Shown here piece after piece: positions 16,313 through 24,546 of a DNA stretch of 64,000 nucleotides (positions are counted from its first letter, which is position 1; the number at the start of each line of letters is the position of its first letter). The notes under the pieces are model-generated. The model saw only the letters and a program-made list of their open reading frames with translations, did no database searches and was not told where the DNA came from. Location: NCBI RefSeq assembly GCF_000565285.1, contig NZ_APVL01000007.1:124001-188000 (forward strand), read 5' to 3'. The position numbers were made by a program, and so were the translations under genes. Source of the DNA: Cytobacillus firmus DS1 (GTDB lineage: Bacteria; Bacillota; Bacilli; Bacillales; Cytobacillaceae).

Positions 16313-17095
16313 ATGAAATTAGCCTTAATAGGAGGCGGGAATATAGGCAGGTTCCTGCTTCAAAGCATTAATATAGACTGCTTAATACCGAATGCGAAAA
16401 TTATTGGCCTTCATACTCGCTGCCAGGAACAGGCAAAGGAACTATCACGTGAATTTGAAGCGGAAATCTTTGAAGACGTGGAATCCCTTTTAAAATCCGA
16501 TGCCGACCTGGTTATTGAAGCAGCAACTGTTGAAGCTGTAGAAGAGTATGCTGCTTCCATTTTGCTTTCAGGCAAAGATCTGGTTGTCAGCAGTGTTGGG
16601 GCATTGGCAGACCGGGAATTTTATAAGTGCCTTGAAGAAATCTGCATCTTAAATAATACGAAAATCCACTTGCCATCAGGGGCAATCGGCGGACTGGATA
16701 TTTTAAAAGCTGCCAAATCGATTGGTGAGCTGGATTCTGTCTCCATTATCACCAGGAAGCCTCCTCAGGCACTTCCTGGTGCCCCGCTTAATGGGGAAAA
16801 GGTGCTTTTTGAGGGTTCTGCCGCCGAAGCCATTAGATTATTCCCAAAGAATATCAATGTTTCCATTATCTTGTCTCTCGCGGGATTAGGTGCCGAGAAT
16901 ACCGGAGTTAAAATCATATCCGATCCAGCAGCAAGGAAAAATAGCCATACGATTGAGGCAGCAGGTTCTTTCGGAAAGCTGTCGCTTCAAGTCGAAAATG
17001 ACCCGATGCCTAATAATCCAAAGACAAGCTACCTGGCAGCTCTAAGCATCCTGGCTTCATTGAAGAATAGGGATGAGATGATCCGGGTTGGATAG
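16313..17095 (+). CDS. L-aspartate dehydrogenase-like protein (DUF108 family)
   Basis: 260 residues. The N-terminal Rossmann motif GGGNIG (7-12), the PSGAIGGLD loop (121-129), the KPP segment, LFPKNINVS and the His212 region NSHTIEAAGSFG are diagnostic for the aspartate dehydrogenase/DUF108 family, which interconverts L-aspartate and iminosuccinate or oxaloacetate with NAD(P). Its usual context is NAD biosynthesis; here it lies inside an aromatic-degradation operon, so the natural substrate may be another amino or oxo acid formed from the ring. The spacing of 12 bases to the ALDH gene implies co-expression. Confidence 0.8.
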   Translation: MKLALIGGGNIGRFLLQSINIDCLIPNAKIIGLHTRCQEQAKELSREFEAEIFEDVESLLKSDADLVIEAATVEAVEEYAASILLSGKDLVVSSVGALADREFYKCLEEICILNNTKIHLPSGAIGGLDILKAAKSIGELDSVSIITRKPPQALPGAPLNGEKVLFEGSAAEAIRLFPKNINVSIILSLAGLGAENTGVKIISDPAARKNSHTIEAAGSFGKLSLQVENDPMPNNPKTSYLAALSILASLKNRDEMIRVG

Positions 17096-17187
17096 ATGTA
17101 AACTGGTGCAACAGCAGGAAGAGAATATTTCATTCTTTTCCTCGCTCCTTGGAGAAGCTTATTTTAAGACGAAGGGGGAATTTACAT

Positions 17188-18495
17188 ATGATTAAAACGA
17201 CAACTAAGAATTTAGAAGAAATGACCCAAAAAGAAACGATCGGCTACTTGAACGAAACAGTCCAGCCTGAGGCTGGATCCATTCCTGCTTTTATCCTCGC
17301 AGATCCTAAGATTTACGATATTGAGCATAAAAAGGTGTTTATGAAAACCTGGCTTTTTATTGGCCATGAATCAGAAATCCCAAATAAAAATGATTATATG
17401 CTAAGAGATTTAGCAGGCTACTCTATTATCATTACAAGAGATTCAGAGAATGAAATAAGCGGCTTTTACAATATGTGCACACACCGGGGGATGAAATTAT
17501 GCCGTGCTGACAAAGGAAATAAATCCTCATTTGTATGTCCTTATCATGGATTCAATTTTAAAAACAATGGAGATCTGATTGGAGTGCCTCTGCAGAAGGA
17601 TATTTATGGAACTGACCTGGATAAGTCCAAGCTGGGACTCCACAAAATAAGGATTGAATCGTATAAAGGCCTTATTTTTGGAACCTGGAATGAAGAAGCA
17701 GAGTCTCTTTCAGATTTTTTGGGCGATTTCAAATGGTATTTGGACATTTTAGCCGGGCGTGCTGAAATGGAGGTCGTCGGCCCTCCGCAAAGATTCATCA
17801 TCCATTCGAACTGGAAGGTAGGAGCAGATAACTTTGTCGGCGATTCCTACCACACAATGGTCACTCATGGATCCATTGCAAAATTGGGCATGGTGCCCAG
17901 TGCAACATATTCCAAAAAGGGATACCAGATCCACACAATGAACGGGCATGGTTTAAATCTGGGCACTCCTAATCCTGATTTCGCATTCCCTGAAGAGCTG
18001 AAATCGGAATATAAATCCAATTTAACAGATGAACAATATGATGTGCTGGCCAATTTGAAAAATATGATCGGTAACATCTTTCCCAACCTGAGCTTCCTCA
18101 TTTCGCATACAAAAGTGAAAGGGCAGCTGATTTCGAATACAACCGTTCGGATGTGGAGGCCAATTGGGCCCGATAAAATGGAAGTAATCGCCTGGTTCCT
18201 CGTAGAGAAAAATGCTGCAGAGGACTGGAAGAAACGTTCAAGGGATTCATTCATTTTAACGTTCAGCCCTTCAGGCATTTTCGAGCAGGATGATACAGAA
18301 GTATTTACTGACATAACCGCTGCCGCATCAGGTCCAATGCCTGTTATGAAAGAACTTGTCTACAATTATACGATGGGGATGCACCGTGAACCGGTCAGTG
18401 GTTTCAACGGTCCTGGTGTTGTCTACGATGATAAGTTTTCTGAAGCGAATCAAAGGAACTTCTATCGCTACTGGCTTGATCTCATGAACGCTTAA
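17188..18495 (+). CDS. Rieske ring-hydroxylating dioxygenase, alpha subunit
   Basis: 435 residues; ATG at 17188 after AAGGGGGAATTTACAT, so the TTG at 17149 is rejected. The Rieske [2Fe-2S] ligands are Cys97/His99 and Cys117/His120 (CTHRG...CPYHG). The mononuclear iron site shows Asp219, His222 and His227 in FVGDSYHTMVTHGS, close to naphthalene and biphenyl dioxygenase alpha subunits. With the beta subunit next door it forms the terminal oxygenase that adds O2 to an aromatic ring as a cis-dihydrodiol. No ferredoxin or ferredoxin reductase gene is in the island, so electrons must come from proteins encoded elsewhere. Confidence 0.9.
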   Translation: MIKTTTKNLEEMTQKETIGYLNETVQPEAGSIPAFILADPKIYDIEHKKVFMKTWLFIGHESEIPNKNDYMLRDLAGYSIIITRDSENEISGFYNMCTHRGMKLCRADKGNKSSFVCPYHGFNFKNNGDLIGVPLQKDIYGTDLDKSKLGLHKIRIESYKGLIFGTWNEEAESLSDFLGDFKWYLDILAGRAEMEVVGPPQRFIIHSNWKVGADNFVGDSYHTMVTHGSIAKLGMVPSATYSKKGYQIHTMNGHGLNLGTPNPDFAFPEELKSEYKSNLTDEQYDVLANLKNMIGNIFPNLSFLISHTKVKGQLISNTTVRMWRPIGPDKMEVIAWFLVEKNAAEDWKKRSRDSFILTFSPSGIFEQDDTEVFTDITAAASGPMPVMKELVYNYTMGMHREPVSGFNGPGVVYDDKFSEANQRNFYRYWLDLMNA

Positions 18496-18533
18496 GTAAA
18501 CTGGAACGATGCCTGGAAATGGGGGAATACAGA

Positions 18534-19043
18534 ATGAGTTTAGAGAAAATGCTCGCAACCTATGAATTTGAACAATGGCTATACAGAGAAGCTGAGCGGC
18601 TTGATCATATCGATTTTGATGGCTGGTTCAGCCTTATGCATTCATCCCTGATTTATCAAATGCCTGTACGCGTCAATAAAGAAGGCACTGAAAGGCCGGA
18701 TTATGCGGAAGATATGTTTTCGTTTAATGATGATATAGAGTTGCTGAGCCTGAGAGTCGAACGGTTAAAAACGGATTATGCCTGGGCGGAAATTCCGCCT
18801 TCCCGCACTCGCCGCTATGTAAGCAATGTGAAGCTTTCCGACTATGTCCCGAATGAAAAAGCATCTGTAAATAGTTATCTTCTAATCTATCGCAGTCGCA
18901 GTACAGACATCCATCATGACCTGATTTCAGGAGAACGGCGTGATGAATTTATATATGAGGATGGAGTCTGGAAATTGTCCAAGAGGGTTTTCATTGTCGA
19001 TCAGACGACACTCAATACCAGAAATCTTGCTATTTTTGTATAA
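18534..19043 (+). CDS. Ring-hydroxylating dioxygenase, beta subunit
   Basis: 169 residues; the ATG at 18534 follows GGGGGAATACAGA, preferred over the ATG at 18519. NTF2-like/SnoaL fold typical of the structural small subunit: YEFEQWLYREAERLDHIDFDGWFSLM at the N-terminus, RTRRYVSNVKL in the middle and WKLSKRVFIVDQTTL at the end. Beta subunits stabilise the alpha3beta3 hexamer and have no metal site. The gene follows the alpha gene by 38 bases and precedes the dihydrodiol dehydrogenase by 15. Confidence 0.88.
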   Translation: MSLEKMLATYEFEQWLYREAERLDHIDFDGWFSLMHSSLIYQMPVRVNKEGTERPDYAEDMFSFNDDIELLSLRVERLKTDYAWAEIPPSRTRRYVSNVKLSDYVPNEKASVNSYLLIYRSRSTDIHHDLISGERRDEFIYEDGVWKLSKRVFIVDQTTLNTRNLAIFV

Positions 19044-19058
19044 GGAGGAGCATCCAGT

Positions 19059-19844
19059 ATGGCACTGCTTAGCGGAAAATCAGTCTATTTGACCGGAGGC
19101 GCCTCTGGCATTGGAAGGGCTGTTACAGAGAGTTTTATACAGGAAGGAGCCTTTGTAACTGTCCTGGATAAGTCAGCAGCTGGCCTCGAGCAATTGAAAA
19201 AGGAATTCGGTGATCGTGTTCTATGCGTGGAAGGGGACGTCACTGAATACGGGGATCACATTCACGCCGTTGAAGCGGCTGTGGAAGCGGCTGGGAAACT
19301 GGATGTATTCGTTGCTAACGCCGGCGTATTCGACGGGTTTGCCAATTTTAGTGAAGTAACACCGGAGGCCATGTCAGATGCCTATGACATGTTATTCAAT
19401 ATTAATGTCAAAGGGTATTTTAATGGTGCAAAAGCTTCAGCGGATGAATTAAAAAAAACAAATGGAAATATGATTTTCACGGTTTCCGGAGCCGGCTTTT
19501 ACCCGGACGGGGGCGGAGTCTGGTATACAGCAAGCAAGCACGCGCAAATCGGCTTAATGCGCCAGCTTGCCTTTGAATTAGCCCCGGATATCAGGATAAA
19601 TGCAGTCGCCCCCGGCGGCACATTGACGGCACTCAATGTCATTCATCCGCTTAAGCCGTTTGTGAAATCAGTCGATCCGGAAGCTAAAGCGAAAAGCATT
19701 AAATCCCGAAATCCACTTCGCATAGCCATGACCAGTGAGGACCATGTTGGAGCGTATCTATTGCTTGCTTCTGATCAATCCCGTGCCATTACAGGAGAAG
19801 TGATTTCCAGTGATGGAGGTCTTGCTGTACGGGGTTTATCCTGA
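19059..19844 (+). CDS. SDR dehydrogenase, cis-dihydrodiol dehydrogenase (BphB-like)
   Basis: 261 residues, ATG after AAGGAGGAGCATCCAGT. All SDR elements are intact: GGASGIG (13-19), VANAG (85-89), Ser143 and YTASK with Tyr156/Lys160. The overall pattern, with TVSGAGFYPDGGGVWYTASKHA and the INAVAPGGTLT segment, resembles BphB/NahB-type enzymes that re-aromatise cis-dihydrodiols to catechols with NAD. Its place immediately after the Rieske alpha/beta genes supports that assignment, in contrast with the degenerate SDR encoded earlier in the operon. Confidence 0.85.
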   Translation: MALLSGKSVYLTGGASGIGRAVTESFIQEGAFVTVLDKSAAGLEQLKKEFGDRVLCVEGDVTEYGDHIHAVEAAVEAAGKLDVFVANAGVFDGFANFSEVTPEAMSDAYDMLFNINVKGYFNGAKASADELKKTNGNMIFTVSGAGFYPDGGGVWYTASKHAQIGLMRQLAFELAPDIRINAVAPGGTLTALNVIHPLKPFVKSVDPEAKAKSIKSRNPLRIAMTSEDHVGAYLLLASDQSRAITGEVISSDGGLAVRGLS

Positions 19845-19873
19845 GGAGAAGCGTTATTTAGGAGGAGTGTCTT

Positions 19874-20836
19874 ATGGCAGAAAGCAAAACCGCTAAAGCG
19901 CCATTGGCAGGAAATCAGTCCATTAACCAGCTGGCTTTTGTAGTTCGGGATATTGAAGAGGCAAGTGAAGCTTTTTCAAGTTTACTGGGTGTTCCGAAAC
20001 CTGAATGGTTTTTAACTGGTGATCAGGAAGTATCAAAGGTCATTTTCCGTGGAAAGCCTACTGCATCAAGAAGCAAATTAGCTTTTCTAAATACGCCAAC
20101 TGTTCAATTTGAACTTATTGAACCGAATGAGGAACCGGGCACGATGCGGGAGTTTATGGATAGAGCCGGAGAAGGCATACACCATATTGCCTTTGATGTG
20201 GAATCCATCATAGAGCGGATGCCTTTTTTCGAGGAGAGCGGATACTCATCACTGCAAAGTGGAGAGTTTACAGCCAGTGAAGGCAAATATGTTTATGCAG
20301 ATACCTTGAAGGACTGCAAGATATTGGTTGAACTCCTGGAAAGCTCTGAGGCAAGAAATACTGCAGCTGCCCCAGAATTACAAAGCTCTTTGCTTGGAAC
20401 AAATAAAGTCGAGCAGCTGGCAATCGTGGTAAAAGATCTGGAGTTAGCTGCAGAAGCTTATTGTAAGCTTCTCGGTGCCGATAAGCCACCCATTATACAA
20501 TCAGGCCCAAGTGAAGAGACACAGGTTATTTTCAGAGGTCAGCCAACAGAAGGTAAATCTAGATATATGTTCATCAATACACCCTTCATTCAAATTGAAT
20601 TAATTGAACCAGGTGATTCACCAAGTACTTGGCAGGAACATCTGGAGAAATACGGGGAAGGTGTCCATCATATTTCGTTTCTTGTCGATAACCTGGATGA
20701 AAAAATCAGATTGCTGGAAGGAATGGGATATCCTGTCATACAAACTGGCAATTTTTTTAATGGGAAAGGCAAATACGCCTATATGGATACAACCTCAACA
20801 TTTAAAGTGATTATTGAATTACTTGAGAGATTTTAA
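19874..20836 (+). CDS. Tandem-duplicated VOC (methylmalonyl-CoA-epimerase-like) protein
   Basis: 320 residues made of two similar halves of about 145 residues (about 15-160 and 175-320). Matching blocks are INQLAFVVRD / VEQLAIVVKD, VQFELIEPNEEP / IQIELIEPGDSP, GEGIHHIAFDVE / GEGVHHISFLVD and KILVELLE / KVIIELLE. Each half keeps His and Glu metal-ligand candidates of the VOC fold but has Gln where the first His usually stands. Role unknown: an isomerase, epimerase or ring-cleavage accessory is possible. It is the last gene of the operon and is followed by a strong terminator. Confidence 0.8.
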   Translation: MAESKTAKAPLAGNQSINQLAFVVRDIEEASEAFSSLLGVPKPEWFLTGDQEVSKVIFRGKPTASRSKLAFLNTPTVQFELIEPNEEPGTMREFMDRAGEGIHHIAFDVESIIERMPFFEESGYSSLQSGEFTASEGKYVYADTLKDCKILVELLESSEARNTAAAPELQSSLLGTNKVEQLAIVVKDLELAAEAYCKLLGADKPPIIQSGPSEETQVIFRGQPTEGKSRYMFINTPFIQIELIEPGDSPSTWQEHLEKYGEGVHHISFLVDNLDEKIRLLEGMGYPVIQTGNFFNGKGKYAYMDTTSTFKVIIELLERF

Positions 20837-20846
20837 AGAATGGCCG

Positions 20847-20878
20847 AACGGCTGCACATAATTGTGCAGCCGTTTTTT
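20847..20878 (+). terminator. Terminator of the catabolic operon
   Basis: AACGGCTGCACA pairs with TGTGCAGCCGTT around TAAT-type loop bases, followed by six T residues, directly after the VOC gene. Confidence 0.9.
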
Positions 20879-20942
20879 AAGGTGGCATACATACCTGTTT
20901 AATTGTAAAATAATACCAATCTTGAAATAATTAGGGCGATTT

Positions 20943-21269
20943 ATGTACACTTATGAATCTTTTGTAACAGATGGAACGTTTACATTATTAAGGCCGGTTA
21001 TTTCCAGTTTCCTTTTAATAACCGTGATTCTATTCGTTCTTGTTTGGCTTCCTAAAGCCTTGCAGGGTTTTATGAACATATTTACGGTTATGGCGGTGGC
21101 CCTCATTTCAATCATTATATCTGGCCAGGTTATATTTTTCGAAGCCATTCTTGCCGATGAGCTGGGGATGGGAGGAGGAAGTGGATTTTGGATGTTCCTT
21201 GTGATTGTCTTCCTGGGAACCGTGAGCCCCATTATTTATTTAATGAGACATAGGGAGGCGGGATCGTGA
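20943..21269 (+). CDS. Small membrane protein, unknown function
   Basis: 108 residues with three clear hydrophobic segments (about 16-36, 44-65 and 80-99) and an amphipathic GGGSG loop before the third. The ATG has only a weak AGGGCG site. The stop overlaps the GTG start of the next membrane-protein gene (GTGA), so the two are translationally coupled and may form a complex. I do not recognise the family; the pair is separated from the catabolic operon by a terminator and is probably unrelated to it. Confidence 0.65.
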   Translation: MYTYESFVTDGTFTLLRPVISSFLLITVILFVLVWLPKALQGFMNIFTVMAVALISIIISGQVIFFEAILADELGMGGGSGFWMFLVIVFLGTVSPIIYLMRHREAGS

Positions 21270-21826
21270 CTATTTCTGAAATTAAGAAACTGAGAATCAG
21301 ACAGCTCCTGCTCTTAAATGCCACACTCCTATTTTTCTTAACAGCTTCTTACATTTTACAAATATTAATAGATATTACTTATTCACAAATGTTTATACTC
21401 CTTGGCATGGCAACTCTGATTCAATCCATAGTGGGATGGGTAAAGCGTAATTCCGCCAAATCTATTCTTCCTGTAATCGAACAAATTGCCATCTATGAAA
21501 AAGAAAAAATGGGCAATGAATGGAGTAAGCAGCGGACTGTGGGGAGTATTTGGACTCTGCTTGTCAGCAGCATCCTATTTTTCAATGCTTACTTCCATTC
21601 TGATTCCGGGGAATTTCTGAATATTGAACCGATGTTTTTATTTTTTCTGACTATCGGCATTCTAGTCATGATCAATATCAGCATGGTCATTCACACCAGA
21701 AAGGTGGATGGTGCTCAATCACCTGCAGACTTCACATGGTATACACGAAGCTCTAATGTAAGGGCTATTATCTTTGGTGCATATTACGCGATCCTTATCT
21801 GTGTATTCATACTATCATTAGTTTAA
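21266..21826 (+). CDS. Integral membrane protein, unknown function
   Basis: 186 residues from a GTG overlapping the previous stop by 4 bases; GGGAGGCGG supplies the ribosome binding site. Four hydrophobic segments (about 14-34, 40-58, 93-110, 121-143) plus a fifth at the C-terminus (165-185) are separated by a basic/acidic cytoplasmic loop (YEKEKMGNEWSKQR). No recognisable motif. Co-transcribed with the preceding small membrane protein. Confidence 0.65.
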   Translation: MTISEIKKLRIRQLLLLNATLLFFLTASYILQILIDITYSQMFILLGMATLIQSIVGWVKRNSAKSILPVIEQIAIYEKEKMGNEWSKQRTVGSIWTLLVSSILFFNAYFHSDSGEFLNIEPMFLFFLTIGILVMINISMVIHTRKVDGAQSPADFTWYTRSSNVRAIIFGAYYAILICVFILSLV

Positions 21827-21873
21827 CCGCTCCATATATGTTTTGGAGGGCCTTTTCTCTGCTTAAATACAAG

Positions 21874-21903
21874 TTGACAGGTCGGAATAGTTGGTTATAT
21901 AAT
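21874..21903 (+). promoter_or_regulatory. SigA promoter of the esterase gene
   Basis: TTGACA (21874-21879) and TATAAT (21898-21903), both perfect consensus hexamers, spacer 18 bases. Confidence 0.75.
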
Positions 21904-21935
21904 GTGAATAATTAATTCTGAGGGAGGAACAGATT

Positions 21936-22700
21936 ATGAATGAACGTTATCCTGTTTTGGACGGTGCAGAATCATTTTACTATGAAGGCAATGAGATTGG
22001 GATCCTGATCACTCATGGTTTTCTTGGAACTCCCCAGAGTGTCCGGTTTTTGGGGGAATCATTTGCCAGGCTTGGCTATACTGTCTTTGCACCAAGGCTT
22101 AAAGGCCACGGCACACATTATAAAGATATTGAAAATACCTCTCATGAGGATTGGTTTGCTGAAGCAGAAAAGGGTTATCAATTTTTAAAAGAAAGATGCA
22201 CATTTGTCTATGCTGCAGGTCAATCGATGGGTGGTGCCTTGACACTTTGGCTTGCTAATAAATATCCGGAAATTGCAGGTATTGTGTTAATAAATGCCGC
22301 TCTCCGGGTTCCATGTTATGAAAATTTAATCGGAAAATCAAACCCCAGGTACATTGATGAAGGTGCACCTGATATTAAAAAAGAGGATGTAGAGGAAATT
22401 ACGTACGGGAAAGTTCCGGTCCCCTCCATCATCGAATTGCAGAAAGTCATGGAAAGAACACCAGACCTATTATCTTCCATTAATACACCTGTGTTAGGCT
22501 TCAAGTCGATAGAAGATCATGTAGTGCCTGCAGAGTGTACAGATTTTATTTTTCAAAAGATTGGCTCCAAGAAAAAGAAAGCTATATCGCTCTATAACTC
22601 CTATCATGTGGCATCCATGGACCATGATAAAGAAAAGATTGTCAGCATAACTCATCAGTATATCCAGGAGAATCAGGCAAACAGCTTGTCCTTTGTGTAA
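21936..22700 (+). CDS. Alpha/beta hydrolase, carboxylesterase/monoacylglycerol lipase-like
   Basis: 254 residues, ATG after GAGGGAGGAACAGATT. Triad: Ser in AAGQSMGGAL, Asp in SIEDHVVP, His in NSYHVASMD, with an HGFLGTPQS oxyanion segment. This is the Est30/bacillary thermostable carboxylesterase-monoglyceride lipase type, cytosolic, acting on short-to-medium acyl esters. It is monocistronic: its own consensus promoter lies upstream, and a terminator overlaps the last codons. Confidence 0.85.
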   Translation: MNERYPVLDGAESFYYEGNEIGILITHGFLGTPQSVRFLGESFARLGYTVFAPRLKGHGTHYKDIENTSHEDWFAEAEKGYQFLKERCTFVYAAGQSMGGALTLWLANKYPEIAGIVLINAALRVPCYENLIGKSNPRYIDEGAPDIKKEDVEEITYGKVPVPSIIELQKVMERTPDLLSSINTPVLGFKSIEDHVVPAECTDFIFQKIGSKKKKAISLYNSYHVASMDHDKEKIVSITHQYIQENQANSLSFV

Positions 22701-22717
22701 GGACGGGCTGTTTTTTT
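22680..22717 (+). terminator. Terminator overlapping the esterase 3' end
   Basis: AACAGC-TT-GTCCTT pairs with AAGGAC-GG-GCTGTT, followed by seven T residues. The left arm lies inside the coding sequence. Confidence 0.85.
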
Positions 22718-22812
22718 ACGTTATGAAACTTTTTAAACATGCTGTCGTATAAAAGAAAAGGGTATTTAGCCTGTATTACAGAATAATACAGTACATCTAC
22801 ATAGGGAAGAAG

Positions 22813-24438
22813 ATGATGGAAATGAAGGCGAGAAGTAAATGGCTCCGCATGTATAAAGTGTTTTCTTTGGCACTTCACATTATATTACAGATTTACTGGT
22901 ATAAATGGACCCGCAAATCAGAAGCTGAGTGGGAAAAATTATGGTCTGCCATCGGGAAAAGCTTCCGGACAACACTTTTTGAATTAGAAGGGCTGCTGAT
23001 TAAGATTGGTCAGTTCATCAGCATTCGTTCTGATTTGCTACCAAAAGCTTTCATCCAGGAACTTCAAGACCTGACTGATAAGGTGCCTGCGTCAGAATGG
23101 GGTGAAATCCAAAAAATTTTAAACGAAGAGTGGGGAAGCGAGCTCTCTAAAAAGGTGGTGGCGATTGAAAAAGAAGCCATAGCATCTGCTTCGATTGGAG
23201 AGGTATATAAAGGCGCTCTGCAGAATGGATCAATTGTCGCCATTAAAGTGCAGCGACCAAATATTCAATCTATCGTACATACCGACTTCCGGACCCTGAG
23301 TATTCTTGTCTGGTTCGCAGATCGGTTTGTCCCTATTCCAAAGGGATTCATTAATTTAAAAGTCCTTTTTCAGGAGCTTAAGCAGGTTATTGAGCGGGAG
23401 CTTGACTTTACAAAGGAAAAGGATACCCTGCTTTATTTTAAGGAACGCTTTAAAGACAGTGAAATGGTGAAAATTCCTGATGTGCATCAGGAGCTTTGCA
23501 CCTCGAAAGTGCTTGTGATGGAATGGGTGGAGGGAAAAAGGCTTAATGATTCAGAAGCAGTTGAAAAACTTGAAATGCCCCGCCAGGATCTGGCCCGCCG
23601 TTTGATGAAGATCTTCCTGCCTCAATGGCTGGAACCTGGTATGTTTCATGCCGATCCCCATCCAGGAAATGTACAGTTCACAAGGGAGGGAAGGATCATT
23701 CTTCTCGATTTCGGTATGGCCGGTGAGATTTCAAAAAAAGATGCAGTTTCTTTTCAGAGTCTAATTGAATCCATTCTCGCTAAAAACTACAGTACAGCAG
23801 TCGAATGTCTGTCACAGCTGGGATTTCTTCTGCCGGAAGCTAATGCGGCAACAATGGAGAAAATGCTGTCAGAATGGATGGCATTTGATCTCTCTCAGGT
23901 AAAGGACATGGATTTAGTGGCTCTTAAGCTTGAACTAAATGATCTGATTGCTGCTCTTCCGATCCAGGTGCCAACACGTTTTGTTTTTCTTGGCAGATCA
24001 TTTATGACAATCGAAGGGATTGTTCGCCATCTGGCACCAGATGAAGATCTTCTTGAGCTAGGGAAACCTGTTTTTACAGAATGGTTAAGCTCACAGGGGA
24101 ATAAATGGTCATTTATTTGGAACATTATCCAATCCCAGCCGTTCTTTAAAATTTTTCATTCCGCAGCGGAGTTCCTGGAAACACCTCGTAAATTGGAAAA
24201 AATGAAAGAGGCCGGTCAAAGAAGAGAGTTTCAATTTACGATCTATGAAAATCGGAAAAAGCAGCTTTTTCAGCTATTCATGCTGGGTTTAACTGGGTCA
24301 GGCTTTGGCGTTTATGCAGAAGAAACACTGATCATGCAGTTATCCGCAGGCATAGCAGGCATTGCGCTTTTAGGGTATGGAGTGAACAGCTGGAGACTGG
24401 GGAAATGGCTGAAATATATGCCGGAAAAACGGCGATAA
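22813..24438 (+). CDS. ABC1/AarF (UbiB)-family atypical kinase
   Basis: 541 residues. UbiB-family signatures are all visible: the KxGQ motif (KIGQFISIRSDLLP, Lys64-Gln67), the Ala-rich nucleotide loop ASASIGEVYKG, catalytic HADPHPGN and the metal-binding DFG (LLDFGMAG). Two hydrophobic C-terminal segments (LFMLGLTGSGFGVYAEE and LSAGIAGIALLGYGV) anchor it in the membrane. Members act as ATPases that support isoprenoid-lipid metabolism, such as quinone synthesis in other bacteria; the Bacillus role is not settled. ATG at 22813 or 22816 after AGGGAAGAAG. It is followed by its own terminator. Confidence 0.85.
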   Translation: MMEMKARSKWLRMYKVFSLALHIILQIYWYKWTRKSEAEWEKLWSAIGKSFRTTLFELEGLLIKIGQFISIRSDLLPKAFIQELQDLTDKVPASEWGEIQKILNEEWGSELSKKVVAIEKEAIASASIGEVYKGALQNGSIVAIKVQRPNIQSIVHTDFRTLSILVWFADRFVPIPKGFINLKVLFQELKQVIERELDFTKEKDTLLYFKERFKDSEMVKIPDVHQELCTSKVLVMEWVEGKRLNDSEAVEKLEMPRQDLARRLMKIFLPQWLEPGMFHADPHPGNVQFTREGRIILLDFGMAGEISKKDAVSFQSLIESILAKNYSTAVECLSQLGFLLPEANAATMEKMLSEWMAFDLSQVKDMDLVALKLELNDLIAALPIQVPTRFVFLGRSFMTIEGIVRHLAPDEDLLELGKPVFTEWLSSQGNKWSFIWNIIQSQPFFKIFHSAAEFLETPRKLEKMKEAGQRREFQFTIYENRKKQLFQLFMLGLTGSGFGVYAEETLIMQLSAGIAGIALLGYGVNSWRLGKWLKYMPEKRR

Positions 24439-24440
24439 TC

Positions 24441-24466
24441 AAAAGAGCCGATTTTGGCTCTTTTTC
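24441..24466 (+). terminator. Terminator after the UbiB-like gene
   Basis: AAAAGAGCC pairs with GGCTCTTTT around GATTTT, T run follows. Confidence 0.85.
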
Positions 24467-24546
24467 ACTTTTGAACTATAAACTGCCGGATTATGATAAA
24501 ATATTTTGTTAGGTAAACAATTATTCGGAAAAGGAGAGTACTCAGT

